From: Arenicola marina
Taxonomy: Eukaryota; Annelida; Polychaeta; Arenicolidae
Assembly: GCA_964019135.1 (NCBI GenBank)
Contig: OZ025256.1
Coordinates: 42,380,035-42,444,034 of the forward strand
Reading direction: 5' to 3'
Length of the DNA: 64,000 nt
Shown: in pieces, positions 25,701-34,975 of the stretch
How the letters are laid out: each line of letters starts with the position of its first letter
Numbering within the stretch: position 1 is the stretch's first letter
Notes under the pieces: model-generated
Database searches by the model: none
What the model was told of the DNA's origin: nothing
Seen by the model: the letters and a program-made list of their open reading frames with translations, nothing else
Made by a program: the position numbers and the translations under genes

Positions 25701-27741
25701 AGAGAGAAAGCCATGTACGTCACCAAGAGTAACTGCATTATGAAGGGTAAAGGTAGAGAGAAAGCCATGTATGTCACCGAGAGTAACTGCATTATGAAGA
25801 GTTAAGTTAGAGAAAAAGCCATGTATGTCACCGAGAGTAACTGCATTATGAAGGGTTAAGGTAGAGAGAAAGCCATGTATGTCACCAAGAGTAACTGCAT
25901 TACGAAGGATTAAGGTAGAGAGAAAGCCATGTATGTCACCAAGAGTAACTGCATTACGAAGGATTAAGGTAGAGAGAAAGCCATGTATGTCACCAAGAGT
26001 AACTGCATTACGAAGGATTAAGGTAGAGAGAAAGCCATGTATGTCACCAAGAGTAACTGCATTACGAAGGATTAAGGTAGAGAGAAAGCCATGTATGTCA
26101 CCAAGAGTAACTGCATTACGAAGGATTAAGGTAGAGAGAAAGCCATGTATGTCACCGAGAGTAACTGCATTATGAAGGGTTAAGGTAGAGAGAAAGCCAT
26201 GTATGTCACCGAGAGTAACTGCATTATGAAGGGTTAAGGTAGAGAGAAAGCCATGTATGTCACCGAGAGTAACTGCATTATGACGGGTTAAGGTAGAGAG
26301 AAAGCCATGTATGTCACCGAGAGTAACTGCATTATGAAGGGTTAAGGTAGAGAGAAAGCCATGTATGTCACCAAGAGTAACTGCATTACGAAGGATTAAG
26401 GTAGAGAGAAAGCCATGTATGTCACCGAGAGTAACTGCATTACGAAGGATTAAGGTAGAGAGAAAGCCATGTATGTCACCGAGAGTAACTGCAGTGAAGG
26501 ATTAAGGTAGAGAGAAAGCCATGTATGTCACCGAGAGTAACTGCATTACGAAGGATTAAGGTAGAGAGAAAGCCATGTATGTCACCGAGAGTAACTGCAT
26601 TATGAAGGGTTAAGGTAGAGAGAAAGCCATGTATGTCACCGAGAGTAACTGCATTATGAAGGGTTAAGGTAGAGAGAAAGCCATGTATGTCACCAAGAGT
26701 AACTGCATTACGAAGGATTAAGGTAGAGAGAAAGCCATGTATGTCACCAAGAGTAACTGCATTACGAAGGATTAAGGTAGAGAGAAAGCCATGTATGTCA
26801 CCAAGAGTAACTGCATTACGAAGGATTAAGGTAGAGAGAAAGCCATGTATGTCACCGAGAGTAACTGCATTATGAAGGGTTAAGGTAGAGAGAAAGCCAT
26901 GTATGTCACCGAGAGTAACTGCATTATGAAGGGTTAAGTTAGAGAGAAAGCCATGTATGTCACCGAGAGTAACTGCATTATGAAGGGTTAAGGTAGAGAG
27001 AAAGCCATGTATGTCACCGAGAGTAACTGCATTTTGAAGGGTTAAGTTAGAGAGAAAGCCATGTATGTCACCGAGAGTAACTGCATTACGAAGGATTAAG
27101 GTAGAGAGAAAGCCATGTATGTCACCGAGAGTAACTGCATTATGAAGGGTTAAGGTAGAGAGAAAGCCATGTATGTCACCGAGAGTAACTGCATTATGAA
27201 GGGTTAGGGTAGAGAGAAAGCCATGTATGTCACCGAGAGTAACTGCATTTTGAAGGGTTAAGGTAGAGAGAAAGCCATGTATGTCACCGAGAGTAACTGC
27301 ATTACGAAGGGTTAAGGTAGAGAGAAAGCCATGTATGTCACCAAGAGTAACTGCATTATGAAGGGTTAAGGTAGAGAGAAAGCCATGTATGTCACCGAGA
27401 GTAACTGCATTATGAAGGGTTAAGGTAGAGAGAAAGCCATGTATGTCACCGAGAGTAACTGCATTACGAAGGATTAAGGTAGAGAGAAAGCCATGTATGT
27501 CACCGAGAGTAACTGCATTATGAAGGGTTAAGGTAGAGAGAAAGCCATGTATGTCACCGAGAGTAACCGCATTATGAAGGGTTAAGGTAGAGAGAAAGCC
27601 ATGTATGTCACCAAGAGTAACTGCATTATGAAGGGTTAAGGTAGAGAGAAAGCCATGTATGTCACCGAGAGTAACTGCATTACGAAGGATTAAGGTAGAG
27701 AGAAAGCCATGTATGTCACCGAGAGTAACTGCATTACGAAG
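16731..27741. repeat. 54-bp minisatellite, about 204 copies, with higher-order repeats
   Basis: Tandem units of 54 bp run from GGGTTAAGGTAGAGAG through CATGTATGTCACC(G/A)AG to GCATTA(T/C)GAAG. Units differ at a few recurring sites (GGGTT/GGATT, GGTAG/GTTAG, ACTGC/ACCGC, ATGAA/ACGAA/TTGAA). One 52-bp variant containing GCAGTGAAGG occurs at 20825, 23847 and 26491. The spacings of 3022 and 2644 bp equal 56 and 49 units minus 2 bp, so blocks of 49-56 units were duplicated as wholes. Because 54 is divisible by 3, stop-free frames of 18-residue repeats appear on both strands, including a 451-codon frame at 26476-27831. These are not evidence of a gene. Confidence 0.97.
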
Positions 27742-27761
27742 AATGACACGAAACCATAATT

Positions 27762-27845
27762 CTTCACAAACATTGCATGGTGGAGGGTGGGGAGTCGAAC
27801 CACGCACCGGCCGCTTGGCCTGGCCTAGCAAGCCACGGGGTGACC
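27762..27845 (-). mobile_element. tRNA-derived SINE head
   Basis: On the minus strand, GTGGCTTGCTAGGCC (A-box position) is followed by GTGGTTCGACTCCCC, a near-consensus B box, at tRNA-like spacing. It directly abuts the end of the 54-bp array. No tail or target-site duplication could be defined. The A box is only partly consensus. Confidence 0.5.
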
Positions 27846-28048
27846 CTTGTGTGAGTGTGTCGGTACTGCCTAGTGCACGCTATATACTATGTACATGCCC
27901 ATGCACTTATGTATATGCAAACCGGCTCAGACTGCTTCTCTGGAAGCTGTTCGATGTGAAGAATGTTGCCCCTCGCCTACGATAAGCACGATACAATTGA
28001 CCAGAGCTGCGCCGACCAAGCCCAGAAGCTAGACCTTCTCTGGAAAGT

Positions 28049-28534
28049 AGCCTGGCCACTCCGCTCCCAGAGGTCCGGGTGGTCAGACATGATGCTGGCC
28101 GTAGCCTGGCCACTCCGCTCCCAGAGGTCCGGGTGGTCAGACATGATGCTGGCCGTAGCCTGGCCACTCCGCTCACAGAGGTGCGGGTGGTCAGACATGA
28201 TGCTGGCGGTAGCCTGGCCACTCCGCTCCCAGAGGTGCGGGTGGTTAGACATGATGCTGGCCGTAGCCTGGCCACTCCGCTCACAGAGGTCCGGGTGGTC
28301 AGACATGATGCTGGCGGTAGCCTGTCCACTCCGCTCCCAGAGGTCCGGGTGGTTAGACATGATGCTGGTGGTAGCCTGGCCACTCCGCTCCCAGAGGTCC
28401 GGGTGGTCAGACATGATGCTGGCGGTAGCCTGGCCACCCCGCTCCCAGAGGTCCGGGTGGTCAGACATGATGCTGGCGGTAGCCTGGCCACTCCGCTCCC
28501 AGAGGTCCGGGTGGTCAGACATGATGCTGGCGGT
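28049..28534. repeat. Second 54-bp minisatellite, GC-rich, 9 copies
   Basis: Nine tandem units of 54 bp with GTAGCCTGGCCACTCCGCTC at one end and GGTCAGACATGATGCTGGC at the other. The sequence is unrelated to the 11-kb array ending 300 bp upstream, although the period is the same. Several frames on both strands are open through the array (apparent ORFs of 168-282 codons), as expected from a stop-poor unit whose length is a multiple of three. Confidence 0.95.
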
Positions 28535-29033
28535 CTGGCACGGAAAATATCCAGGTCAATATCTAAATCACTTATTTGTCGATGATAGACGAATGAGCTT
28601 TCTTGGCTGCATCGGTGACCTAATGTCTGGATCCGGCCTCCAAACGCTGCCGGAGGTCGTGTATGCTCCGAACACAGTGGTTCACATGGGAAAACCATAA
28701 CAAGAGCAGTGCATTCTGCCCTGAATCCAATGATTGTAGCAAATGCGTTAAACACAAAATTAACAAAGATTCACATGGCGTCTGATGCCGGACGTGTAGT
28801 AGGTGACACAGTTCTGGGAGGTCTACCTTGACCTTCCCAAACTCCTTTTGATCTGAGAAGATGGAAGTAAGCCCTTTCAAAGAAGCACCCAATGGTTCTG
28901 GAGCAATCTAATTGGATAACGCTATCCGGTTGTATGGCAGATGGCAGATGTGTCCTTTAAATGTCCTTGACAAAGTCCAAGATACTGAAGAGACGGAGAG
29001 CAGAACTGACTACAAGCCAGACGAGACACCTTT

Positions 29034-29216
29034 CAGGGGCGGATTCAGGGGCGCCCCCCCCCCATCTCCCTGTTAGGGCCGAAATTTGTATAATTTATAA
29101 TATTTAACATGTGAAAACCAAAAGCGCCCCCCCCCTATCCAGCATATCTGGATCCGACCCTGAAACCGCCCCCCGCCCTTATCCAGGTTTTCTGGATCCG
29201 CCCCTGCCTTTGGCTA
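29034..29216. mobile_element. hAT-like MITE inside the fossil gene
   Basis: Begins CAGGGGCGGATTCAG and ends CTGGATCCGCCCCTG, an inverted pair of about 15 bp. The direct repeat CCTTT lies on both sides (29029-29033 and 29217-29221). The interior is C-rich and AT-rich by turns and codes for nothing. CAGGGGCGGATCCAG-type ends are, from memory, typical of small non-autonomous hAT-like elements, although the flanking repeat seen here is shorter than the usual 8 bp. Confidence 0.7.
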
Positions 29217-29464
29217 CAGTATACCTTTATGGAGATGGTCCATATTCCCCGTCGCTTCATCAAAGCCGATTGAATAGGCAACTGGAAATTTTGTCTCAAA
29301 TCCCTCCAGGACACGCTGCTACATTGGGATCTATCTGGGATTAGCCTGCCAGCATACATCTACGTACAGCCGATGCTTCAGCTGCCAGACAAGCATCCTG
29401 GTGTGCTTACATTCCTCATGATGGCAGGACACCATGTTGTTCGCAGGAGTGATCGCTACTGGGC

Positions 29465-30732
29465 TAGTCTATCATCAGACCTGGTGATAGTCTATCATCA
29501 GACCTGGCGATAGTCTATCATCAGACCTGGTGATAGTCTATCATTAGACCTGGTGATAGTCTATCATCAGACCTGGCGATAGTCTATCATCAGACCTGGT
29601 GATAGTCTATCATCAGACCTGGCGATAGTCTATCATTAGACCTGGTGATAGTCTATCATCAGACCTGGTGATAGTCTATCATCAGACCTGGTGATAGTCT
29701 ATCATCAGACCTGGCGATAGTCTATCATCAGACCTGGTGATAGTCTATCATTAGACCTGGTGATAGTCTATCATCAGACCTGGTGATAGTCTATCATCAG
29801 ACCTGGTGATAGTCTATCATCAGACCTGGTGATAGTCTATCATCAGACCTGGTGATAGTCTATCATCAGACCTGGCGATAGTCTATCATCAGACCTGGTG
29901 ATAGTCTATCATCAGACCTGGTGATAGTCTATCATCAGACCTGGTGATAGTCTATCATCAGACCTGGCGATAGTCTGTCATCAGACCTGGTGATAGTCTA
30001 TCATCAGACCTGGCGATAGTCTATCATCAGACCTGGCGATAGTCTGTCATCAGACCTGGTGATAGTCTATCATCAGACCTGGTGATAGTCTATCATCAGA
30101 CATGGCGATAGTCTATCGTCAGACCTGGTGATAGTCTATCATCAGACCTGGTGATAGTCTATCATCAGACCTGGCGATAGTCTGTCATCAGACCTGGTGA
30201 TAGTCTATCATCAGACCTGGTGATAGTCTATCATCAGACCTGGTGATAGTCTATCGTCAGACCTGGTGATAGTCTATCATCAGACCTGGCGATAGTCTAT
30301 CATCAGACCTGGGGATAGTCTATCATTATACCTGGTGATAGTCTATCATCAGACCTGGTGATAGTCTATCATCAGACCTGGTGATAGTCTATCATCAGAC
30401 CTGGTGATAGTCTATCATCAGACCTGGTGATAGTCTATCATCAGACCTGGCGATAGTCTGTCATCAGACCTGGTGATAGTCTATCATCAGACCTGGTGAT
30501 AGTCTATCATCAGACCTGGCGATAGTCTGTCATCAGACCTGGTGATAGTCTATCATCAGACCTGGTGATAGTCTATCATCAGACCTGGCGATAGTCTGTC
30601 ATCAGACCTGGTGATAGTCTATCATCAGACCTGGTGATAGTCTATCATCAGACCTGGTGATAGTCTATCGTCAGACCTGGTGATAGTCTATCATCAGACC
30701 TGGTGATAGTCTATCATCAGACCTGGCGATAG
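29465..30732. repeat. 23-bp minisatellite, about 55 copies
   Basis: Units of 23 bp read GTCTATCATCAGACC then TGGTGATA, with a GATAGTCTATC palindrome spanning each junction. Variants are GGCGATA, CTGTCATC and CATTAGACC. The unit encodes the LSSDLVI residues of the fossil gene in which it lies: the coding text breaks off at the first unit and resumes after the last as GAACAGATCCTCATGAG. Because 23 is not a multiple of three, the array could not keep the reading frame in general. Confidence 0.95.
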
Positions 30733-31610
30733 AACAGATCCTCATGAGAACCACCAAGACAACTGGAGGCCTGACCCGCGGTCGTGGAATGGACACGTGA
30801 CAGCGCACGAGAAGCAAGCACAGGCTGATCAATGCTCACTCTGCCAGCAGAGGGCGCTCGTTCCTCACTATCTGGTTTGTAGGCAGAGGGGGTGACATGC
30901 CTACCCCACCATCACCTCCAGGGGGAAGTTCTATCCAACTACCATTATGTTTGATGGATATGAAGCAGGCCGTCGACCTGCGACGCTCAGGTGGTGTCGT
31001 GGGAGCTCAAGTCAACTTTAATGGCTTATTATGTCCAAAGACGAGCACTTCCTGAATAACAAAAGCAAAGAAACAGACGTTTGTCGCCATACTGTCTCAG
31101 AAGATGCGAACAACGAGATGCCAAACTGCATATTCAAAAAGTGACGTCAATACTCTCATCCAGACATCTGTAGTGTGTGCGACTGGAGATCCAAACCCGT
31201 AGATTTCAGAAGACACTGAACTACTGGTTCTGCTATGCTTGCATATAGATATAAGACCATTGACATTGTATCTGATCTATTTACGATCTCCAATGGTAAA
31301 GACAGCCAGGGCTAGTACACACTTTGTCACCGAAGATTCTGTGATGAGGTGTCCACAAGCAGTTCAATGCACACACTCCCACCAAAATCAGGGGCTGCCC
31401 GCCATCACAGCGCTAGAGTGGACTACTAGTGTGCAGCTTGGATCCAGCACATCGAGGGTGGGTTCATTGAAAGCGTCAGCTAGAACCTCAAACTACTAAG
31501 TTGCCGTGCTCCGGACGCCCTTCTGAGGATAATAAGGGCAAAGATAACTGCTCTTAAAAAAGGTGTACACGCAGAAAGCTGGGGTTGGAGTGTTCGGAGA
31601 GTGCAGGGGA

Positions 31611-32080
31611 GAAAGCTGCACCAACGATCCCCGGGAAGTAGGGGGTACTTAATAAAATACTGGATTTGGATTCCGCGAAAAAGCCCCCTCCCCCACCCCA
31701 CCCCCCCCCCCCACCCCACTACCGCCAGAATACGCTCGGGATGGGTATTTCACTTCTACAGTGCTCTCGGAAGGGGTATTTGACTTCCCAAATCTGTTCG
31801 GAAATCGCCGCTCCCCGCAGACCGGCTCGGTTTATTCTTTATTTCCGGCAAACCCACTTTATGAAGGGTCATTATCAAAGTCGTTAATTCACCCCTCGCC
31901 CCCCCCCCCACCCCCAACCCCCCAATGAGCAATACAATTGAACCAGATAATAACTATTGTTAGGGTAATTATTATCCGACTCATGTGTGAGAAGCCTGAG
32001 TGACAGGGCTAGAAAAGCAAATGCGAACTGAAACGTTCGTGCACTAAAAGTTACAGTACACGTACAAAGTCCTCACAAAA
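31611..32080. other. Intergenic with C-tracts
   Basis: Poly-C/CCCCA tracts at about 31684-31720 and 31897-31923. Otherwise no motif or gene. Short open frames over the C-tracts are compositional. Confidence 0.4.
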
Positions 32081-32088
32081 TCAATGGT

Positions 32089-32275
32089 TAACATTGTGAA
32101 GATATGCCAAATTTTCAAATACAAATTTAAAAATGTTCCCCCACTTAGATTTGTTTAGACTTTTTTCTGTTGTTCTAGGTCATGTGTAGATACTATCCCC
32201 ACAAAAAGAAATTCTGTTGCAATTTGTTCCAGGTCCACCCCATGTGGTGCTAGAATGACTGGACTAAAGTGTTTT
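32089..32275 (-). repeat. Dispersed copy of the ~240-bp repeat
   Basis: Read on the minus strand, it matches the repeat at about 7735-7970, including GGTGGACCTGGAACAAATTGC, GTGGGGATAGTATCTACACATGACC and CATATCTTCACAATGTTAACC. It is about 10% diverged, so it is older than the 4.45-kb tandem copies. It shows that part of the tandem segment is an interspersed repeat. Confidence 0.8.
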
Positions 32276-32699
32276 CTCGTATATGTCTTATATTTGGATG
32301 TACATACAATACAAGAAAGTCATAGGGTACGATTCAGGTAGTTAAGAGGACGCGCAAAGAGCAGAATGTCTTCGTTATAAAAAAAAGCAAATCAATATTT
32401 ATATGTGGCCAATAGCAAGTTTAAATTACTCGATGTCACGATGTTCATATGGGTACGACATACGCAGCCCTTCTGAGAGCATTCGAAGTGGAAGAGCAGA
32501 AAGGCGCATTTCCATATGAACGTTTTTCAAGCATAGAACAGTTGATTGAAACACACCTACAACCCTCGGAAGCATTTTATTCTTCGCTGAAGGGTTTGAA
32601 TACACTGGGGAACTCATCGCAGGAAATGTTGTTGGTTGGCATCCGTCCGTCTGCGAGTGACGATGGATTTTGCAGCTTTGTTAGATTTCAAGTGATACG

Positions 32700-33035
32700 A
32701 TTTGCGTCGCGGCATTTGCGCTTATGACTGAATAACCCTATCTGTGACCGACAGAGCTTCCCGCAGTCGTCGCATCGATGACCTGTCGATAGGTCTTGGT
32801 TTGCACTCACTGGGTGTCTATAGATTGGCGTTTCAAGTCCAATTTGTCAAACCAGAGCCTGTCGTGGTGGGCCATTCCCTCTCGCACGACACGTGACCAT
32901 TCCCTCTTTTCGAATGCTAGGTCCTCCAAAGAATTTGTATCGATGCCGAAAGCCTTCATGTCACGCTTGCAAACATCCTTAAACCTGAGCTTTGGCCGTC
33001 CAGTTGGCCTGTTGCCATCGGCAAGCTCACCCTAG
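32700..33035 (-). mobile_element. LINE (non-LTR retrotransposon) C-terminal remnant
   Basis: Minus-strand translation from about 33035 gives GELADGNRPTGRPKLRFKD followed by VCKRDMKAFGID, LEDLAFEKREWSRVV and DRLWFDKLDLKRQS, with a stop at 32807-32809. The GRPxLRFKDVCKRDLKA block is the familiar C-terminal region of invertebrate LINE reverse transcriptases. In another frame just beyond (about 32785-32700) is a CDDCGK..C..SQIGLFSHKRKC zinc-finger motif, the usual end of such proteins, so a frameshift and a stop separate the two parts. The endonuclease and polymerase domains are missing. Superfamily not assigned. Confidence 0.75.
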
Positions 33036-33040
33036 AGCAG

Positions 33041-33840
33041 GAAATAAAATAGGAATATAATCGTTCACAAGATATATCGAAAGAAAAGAACATGTTTTTT
33101 GCTGTTGTGGAGCAGGGGGTTGATTGTTTCAACAAATGCTTTTCCACTACTGGGGTGGCGCGATGTCTCTTGGCGATATACGCCCAAAAACAGAAAGCGG
33201 CTGTGCCTTTAATTGGCCAGAGAGATTTAATTAGCCAGAAGATTTACATCACACCATGACAGCCAATCGCATGGGGGGGGTCCTTCCATTATTTCCATCC
33301 GTCACTATGAGGTAGACAAAACGAATCTCCGTAATGATCCAACTACTCTCATTACTCTCCCAAATTGCCGGGAAGTCGCGATACAGACGAAATATCCACC
33401 CCCCCCCCCCCCACCCCCTTTCCCCGTCTTCTTAGCGTTTAGCATCAAATCATGAGGCGTATCTTCCTCATAACAGGCAAAATATCATATTTTAGTGACG
33501 TAACTAGTCGCAACCGCCCAGCTGTTAGATGTAACGTATCGATGCGACGGAGAGGGGGAAGGGGGGAGAGGGAGGCCTCTCTCGCGTGGCCTGGTGTACT
33601 AGGGGTCGGCAAGGGGTCAATGGTAACCTGCGAAACAGACATCGTTGAACAATTGACGTTCGACACTGACCCCCAAATTCCGACATTGAGGATTTGAAAA
33701 CGACATCGACACAGATGGTAGCATTTTAGACAAAAACCGACACAGAACTTAGCCAAAGTCGACACAAAACATCGTGGAAAATCGACATTGAGAATTTTGA
33801 AAAATCGACACTGGACACTGGACCCCCCCTCCCCACTTTC
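33041..33840. other. Intergenic with C-tracts and dispersed-repeat text
   Basis: C-tracts at about 33400-33415. From about 33650 to 33820 the motif (T)CGACA(T/C) recurs irregularly. CGACATTGAGAATTTTGAAAAA-like text at about 33784 matches CGACACTGAGAATTTTGAAAAA of the 4.45-kb segment (about 4218). No gene supported. Confidence 0.4.
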
Positions 33841-33845
33841 AGACC

Positions 33846-33945
33846 TCTTGTAGTGCTAAGCGCACTGGATTGCAGATCACTTGATCCTACTCTCGAAACC
33901 GGACCCGGGCACCTAATCCAGGGCATGTTTCATCCATTTATCCTT
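33846..33945 (+). mobile_element. Degenerate tRNA-SINE fragment
   Basis: TAGTGCTAAGCGCACTGGATTGCAGATC resembles a tRNA D-arm/anticodon region. The B-box position reads CTCGAAACC (eroded). The 3' part CCAGGGCATGTTTCATCC resembles TGGGGCATGTTTTATC of the better SINE at 51385. Probably an old member of the same SINE class. Confidence 0.4.
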
Positions 33946-34400
33946 CATCGTCCCGAAAGGTTCGTTAGACCAGTTTAGACTTACCCCTCCCTACCCTACC
34001 TTCAGACTTACCCCCCCCCCCTCCCTCACTGCCCCACTCCCCCAATACCCCAACCGTCAGTTTTACAACATGCACCCTCGCCGACTCACGCTCGCTACCC
34101 ATGTTTCAATTACCTCCCTGTATACGGTGTCACAGTGCTGGTCCGAGGGGTTCTCCGCCGGGTTCTAACCCCAACCGCCGTCCCCTTCAGGCTGAATCCC
34201 CGACGACCCCCCGCCCCACCTCCTCACAGTGGCTTGCTCCCCCCCCCCACCCCCGCCACCCCCCCCCTACCTATTCACCCAGGCTGGCCATTCCATTCTC
34301 TGGTTACCTTCAAACACCCCTGCAGAGAGAGGTAATAGGCCTACCTGTCGGCACCAGACGGTCGCTTCTCGTCGCCTCGTGACGCTACAGTTACCAAATG
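33946..34400. other. Intergenic, pyrimidine/C-tract rich
   Basis: Several C-runs (about 34010-34022, 34240-34266). Open frames here are proline-rich products of composition. Similar C-tracts continue at about 34673-34683 and 34710-34723. No gene supported. Confidence 0.4.
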
Positions 34401-34402
34401 GC

Positions 34403-34469
34403 CCACTAGATGGAAGCACAATACATCAGCTAACCACCAAAACGATTACTAGATGGCGCCATCTAGTGG
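34403..34469. promoter_or_regulatory. Pair of CTCF-like motifs, one in a 20-bp palindrome
   Basis: CCACTAGATGGAAGCA lies on the plus strand at 34403. CCACTAGATGGCGCC lies on the minus strand (34469-34455) within the perfect palindrome ACTAGATGGCGCCATCTAGT at 34448-34467. The core CCACTAG(A/G)(T/G)GGC is the known binding motif of the bilaterian insulator protein CTCF. The two sites point toward each other about 50 bp apart. Binding is inferred. Confidence 0.45.
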
Positions 34470-34811
34470 ATATAGGGTCTCTCAGAGACAGGGGGTTACC
34501 TATTCCGATCCCCGCGACGGGCGTCCTGGATTCTGGCATTCGCGATAATCTCAAGATTTTGATTGAAATCGCAGTGTTTGTTATACGCATTCTAGGTACC
34601 TCAAAGAAATCGAAAAATCACAGAATTAACATTCGTACTTTCCCCTGGACTCCCACCCCCTGATGTACTGGATCCCCCCCCCCACAGATTCTCCGCCCCT
34701 TGATGTGGTGGAGACCCCCCCCCCCCCCGGGGTCCCTGTTCCCCGTTATGTGGCCGGTGCCGGGACAAATTGTAAGCAATAAAGTTGTCCAAGCGATTTA
34801 GCCAACGCCAC

Positions 34812-34975
34812 ATCCACCTATCATACACACCCACCTATCATACACACCCACCTATCATACACACTCATCTATCATACACACCCACCTATCATACTCACCC
34901 ACCTATCATACACACCCACCTATCATACACACCCACCTATCATACACACCCACCTATCATACACACTCACCCATC
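34812..34975. repeat. 17-bp minisatellite, about 9-10 copies
   Basis: Units of CTATCATACACACCCAC with minor variants (ACTCATC, ATACTCACC). It passes directly into the 32-bp array. Confidence 0.95.

Larger units (their letters stand above)
28560..31610 (+). pseudogene. Fossil copy of an unnamed multi-copy invertebrate gene family
   Basis: Separate short plus-strand stretches recall a large unnamed protein family that I remember as multi-copy 'uncharacterized protein' in invertebrate genomes. Examples are MSFLGCIGDLMSGSGLQ near 28590-28640, a HHVVRRSDRYWA-like stretch near 29430, QILMRTTKTTGGLTRGRGM near 30738-30795, a TELLVLL-type acidic/hydrophobic motif near 31215, and ESWGW near 31577. The order matches what I recall of that family (an N-terminal SGSGLQ region, then HVVRRSDRYWAGL and GGLTRGRGM blocks, then a C-terminal D-T-D-L-L-VLL nuclease-like motif). 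The copy is clearly broken, with many breaks, and is interrupted by a small inverted-repeat transposon and by a 23-bp minisatellite. Function unknown; whether the family is a host gene or a mobile element is not clear to me. Confidence 0.6.

Noticed and set aside
16731-27741. Telomere-like GGGTTA in the 54-bp unit
   Set aside because: GGGTTA appears once per 54 bp and never as a hexamer tandem, so it is not telomeric sequence.
26476-27831. 451-codon minus-strand open frame of 18-residue repeats
   Set aside because: It lies wholly in the 54-bp minisatellite and the abutting SINE. The unit is a multiple of three with no stop in that frame, there is no start in the repeat and no flanking exon.
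27963-28755. Overlapping open frames of 168-282 codons on both strands
   Set aside because: Generated by the nine-copy GC-rich 54-bp array.
29465-30732. CRISPR array
   Set aside because: Repeats are contiguous with no unique spacers; the same holds for all other arrays, and the host is an animal.
32449-32727. 92-codon plus-strand frame
   Set aside because: Shadow of the minus-strand LINE remnant and its flank.
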